From contig JAKIUK010000043.1 in NCBI GenBank assembly GCA_021647585.1, forward strand, positions 1-35,504: a stretch of 35,504 nucleotides of DNA, in the 5' to 3' direction. Source of the DNA: Methylococcaceae bacterium (GTDB lineage: Bacteria > Pseudomonadota > Gammaproteobacteria > Methylococcales > Methylomonadaceae). Position numbers and translations under genes: made by a program. Below, piece by piece: positions 34,429-35,504 of the stretch; position 1 is the stretch's first letter; each line of letters begins with the position of its first letter. The notes below the pieces were generated by a model. That model saw nothing but the letters and a program-made list of their open reading frames with translations. It did not search any database and was not told the DNA's origin.

Positions 34429-35405
34429 ATGATGGGAAGAATACACAAGAAGATAGCCTGACTATCAGATTCATCCGGCTATTTACGGTCTCGCAGTTAC
34501 CTCTGCTGTTTCTACTTATCTCATTGTTGGCCGGTGCAGCAGCGCTGGTACTAACAGCGCGTGAAGAAGACCCACAAATCATTGTCCCAGTGATGGATGT
34601 CTTTGTGCAGTATCCTGGCGCATCAAGCGAAGAAATTGAAATGCAGGTAACAACCCCTCTGGAAGTATTGCTTAGCCAGATAAATGGTGTTAAATATGTC
34701 TATTCGGCTTCCATGCCAGGCATGGCGGTAGTGACTGTTCGTTATTTTGTCGGTGAGGATCTGGAAAAAAGTCTGATTAAAACCCGCGATAAAATGCAGG
34801 CCAACAAGGACATCATTCCTCCAGGTGTTACTCAATGGCTAGTCAAGCCTGTGGAAATCGATGATGTACCCATTGTTATGCTGACCTTGTCAGCGCAAAA
34901 TAATACTTATGATTCGATGAGCCTGCGTCGTATTGCCGATGAATTGATTGCACGCCTCCGGGGTACGCATGATGTTGGCAAAAGCTGGGTCGTTGGGGGA
35001 GCAGCTAAACAAATTTCAGTCTATCCTGACCCAGGCAAACTGACTGCTTATAATATGACTTTATTGGATGTAAAGCAGGCGCTGGCCAATAATAATGTCA
35101 ACTTGCAAACGGGATCCTTTGAACAAGGTAATCAGGAAATTCTGGTACAAGCTGGACCGTTCATAAAAACCCCTGAACAGGTCGCTGCTACAGTCATAAA
35201 TAGTGTGAATGGTCGATTAGTATATTTAGGTGATGTAGCTCGTATTATCAATGGCCCAGAAGATCCTCAACACTACACACGTATTGGCTTCGGACCAGCC
35301 GTTAAAAAAATGAGCAGTATTGGCGAGGCCGTAGGAAATCAACCTGTAACTGGTGAAGAGCGAGAAATGGTTACTATTTGTATAGTTTCACCACGTTATA
35401 CCTGA
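34425..35405 (+). pseudogene. RND efflux permease, N-terminal third, interrupted by an insertion sequence
   Basis: Inner-membrane RND pump (AcrB-like HAE1 class) partner of the preceding adaptor. The reading has the first membrane helix (about 25-43), then REEDPQIIVPVMDVFVQYPG, the porter-domain blocks SSEEIEMQVTTPLEVLL and YSASMPGMAVVTVRYFVGED, and DPGKLTAYNMTLLDVKQAL. Family proteins are about 1000-1050 aa; this one stops at 326. Homology ends at GEEREMVTI (codon ending 35378), where relatives continue with a small-residue stretch into the next membrane helices. The last eight codons (CIVSPRYT) come from inserted DNA that starts TGTATAG. The gene is therefore broken unless the element is excised; the remainder should lie beyond the right edge. 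Confidence 0.85.
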
Positions 35406-35504
35406 TTTAAAAATTTAAAAGGACAGCCCTGATAACATATTAAAATCTTTTACGACAAAGGAGTTAATATGTCCCAAGGCTATCACACGAATGCAAAAAC
35501 GAAT
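35379..35504 (+). mobile_element. Left end of a probable IS481-family insertion sequence (runs off the right edge)
   Basis: The element begins where RND permease homology ends, with TGTATAGTTTCACCACG as the likely inverted-repeat end (a TGT start is common in IS481). A 90-bp leader follows, then a transposase start with a strong ribosome site. The other end, the partner repeat and the target duplication are outside the window. Confidence 0.65.
35469..35504 (+). CDS. Transposase, IS481-like, first 12 codons
   Basis: Only MSQGYHTNAKTN is visible. The HTNAKT/HxNAxT start is what I know from IS481-family transposases, whose N-terminus then continues as a helix-turn-helix with a KTVxKW motif before the DDE domain. 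AAAGGAG lies 6 bases before the ATG. With 12 residues the family call is tentative, but its place inside a broken gene supports a transposase. Confidence 0.6.
   Translation, partial: MSQGYHTNAKTN

Overview
The window is a chromosomal stretch of a moderately AT-rich Gram-negative bacterium, most likely a gammaproteobacterium. This rests on an E. coli-type FadE, a CmoA homologue, MacA/MacB- and RND-type export parts, a TrkH/TrkA pair and a DUF2934 protein. The many intergenic hairpin repeats (GCGGACT and GGTGCGT doublets, snap-back MITEs) recall Methylococcales-like aquatic gammaproteobacteria, but that placement is inference only.

Left part (1-6740, all minus strand): the 5' part of proA, then a fatty-acid beta-oxidation unit in the order thiolase, hydroxyacyl-CoA dehydrogenase/enoyl-CoA hydratase (FadN-type domain order), acyl-CoA dehydrogenase FadE. 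Two 79-bp REP doublets sit on either side of fadE. An inverted repeat in front of the thiolase is a candidate operator. Divergent from it (6993-11215, plus) is a four-gene MacAB-like exporter with a separate ATPase and two different permeases. It ends at a second type of REP doublet. Converging on it is a 771-aa fusion of a PlsC-like acyltransferase with an alpha/beta hydrolase.

Middle part (13760-18297): a 265-bp snap-back MITE, a GFA-family zinc protein, then a plus-strand set of a DUF6394-like membrane protein, a CPA1 Na+/H+ antiporter and, directly abutting it, a membrane-anchored Schlafen AlbA_2 protein. This last set is the best candidate here for an undescribed functional unit.

Right part (18401-32757, all minus): a CPBP membrane protease; a CmoA-like enzyme overlapping a PEMT/ICMT-like membrane methyltransferase; then ion homeostasis (MgtE, TrkA, TrkH), two small proteins, alpha-glucan phosphorylase, a 211-bp MITE, a TVP38/VTT protein, a plasma-membrane type P3A H+-ATPase and an HdeD-like protein. 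Together these suggest control of Na+, K+, Mg2+ and pH plus glycogen use.

Right edge (33331-35504, plus): an RND adaptor and the start of its RND permease. The permease is cut after about 318 codons by what looks like the left end of an IS481-family insertion sequence, whose transposase starts at 35469 and runs out of the window. No rRNA, tRNA or CRISPR array was seen.
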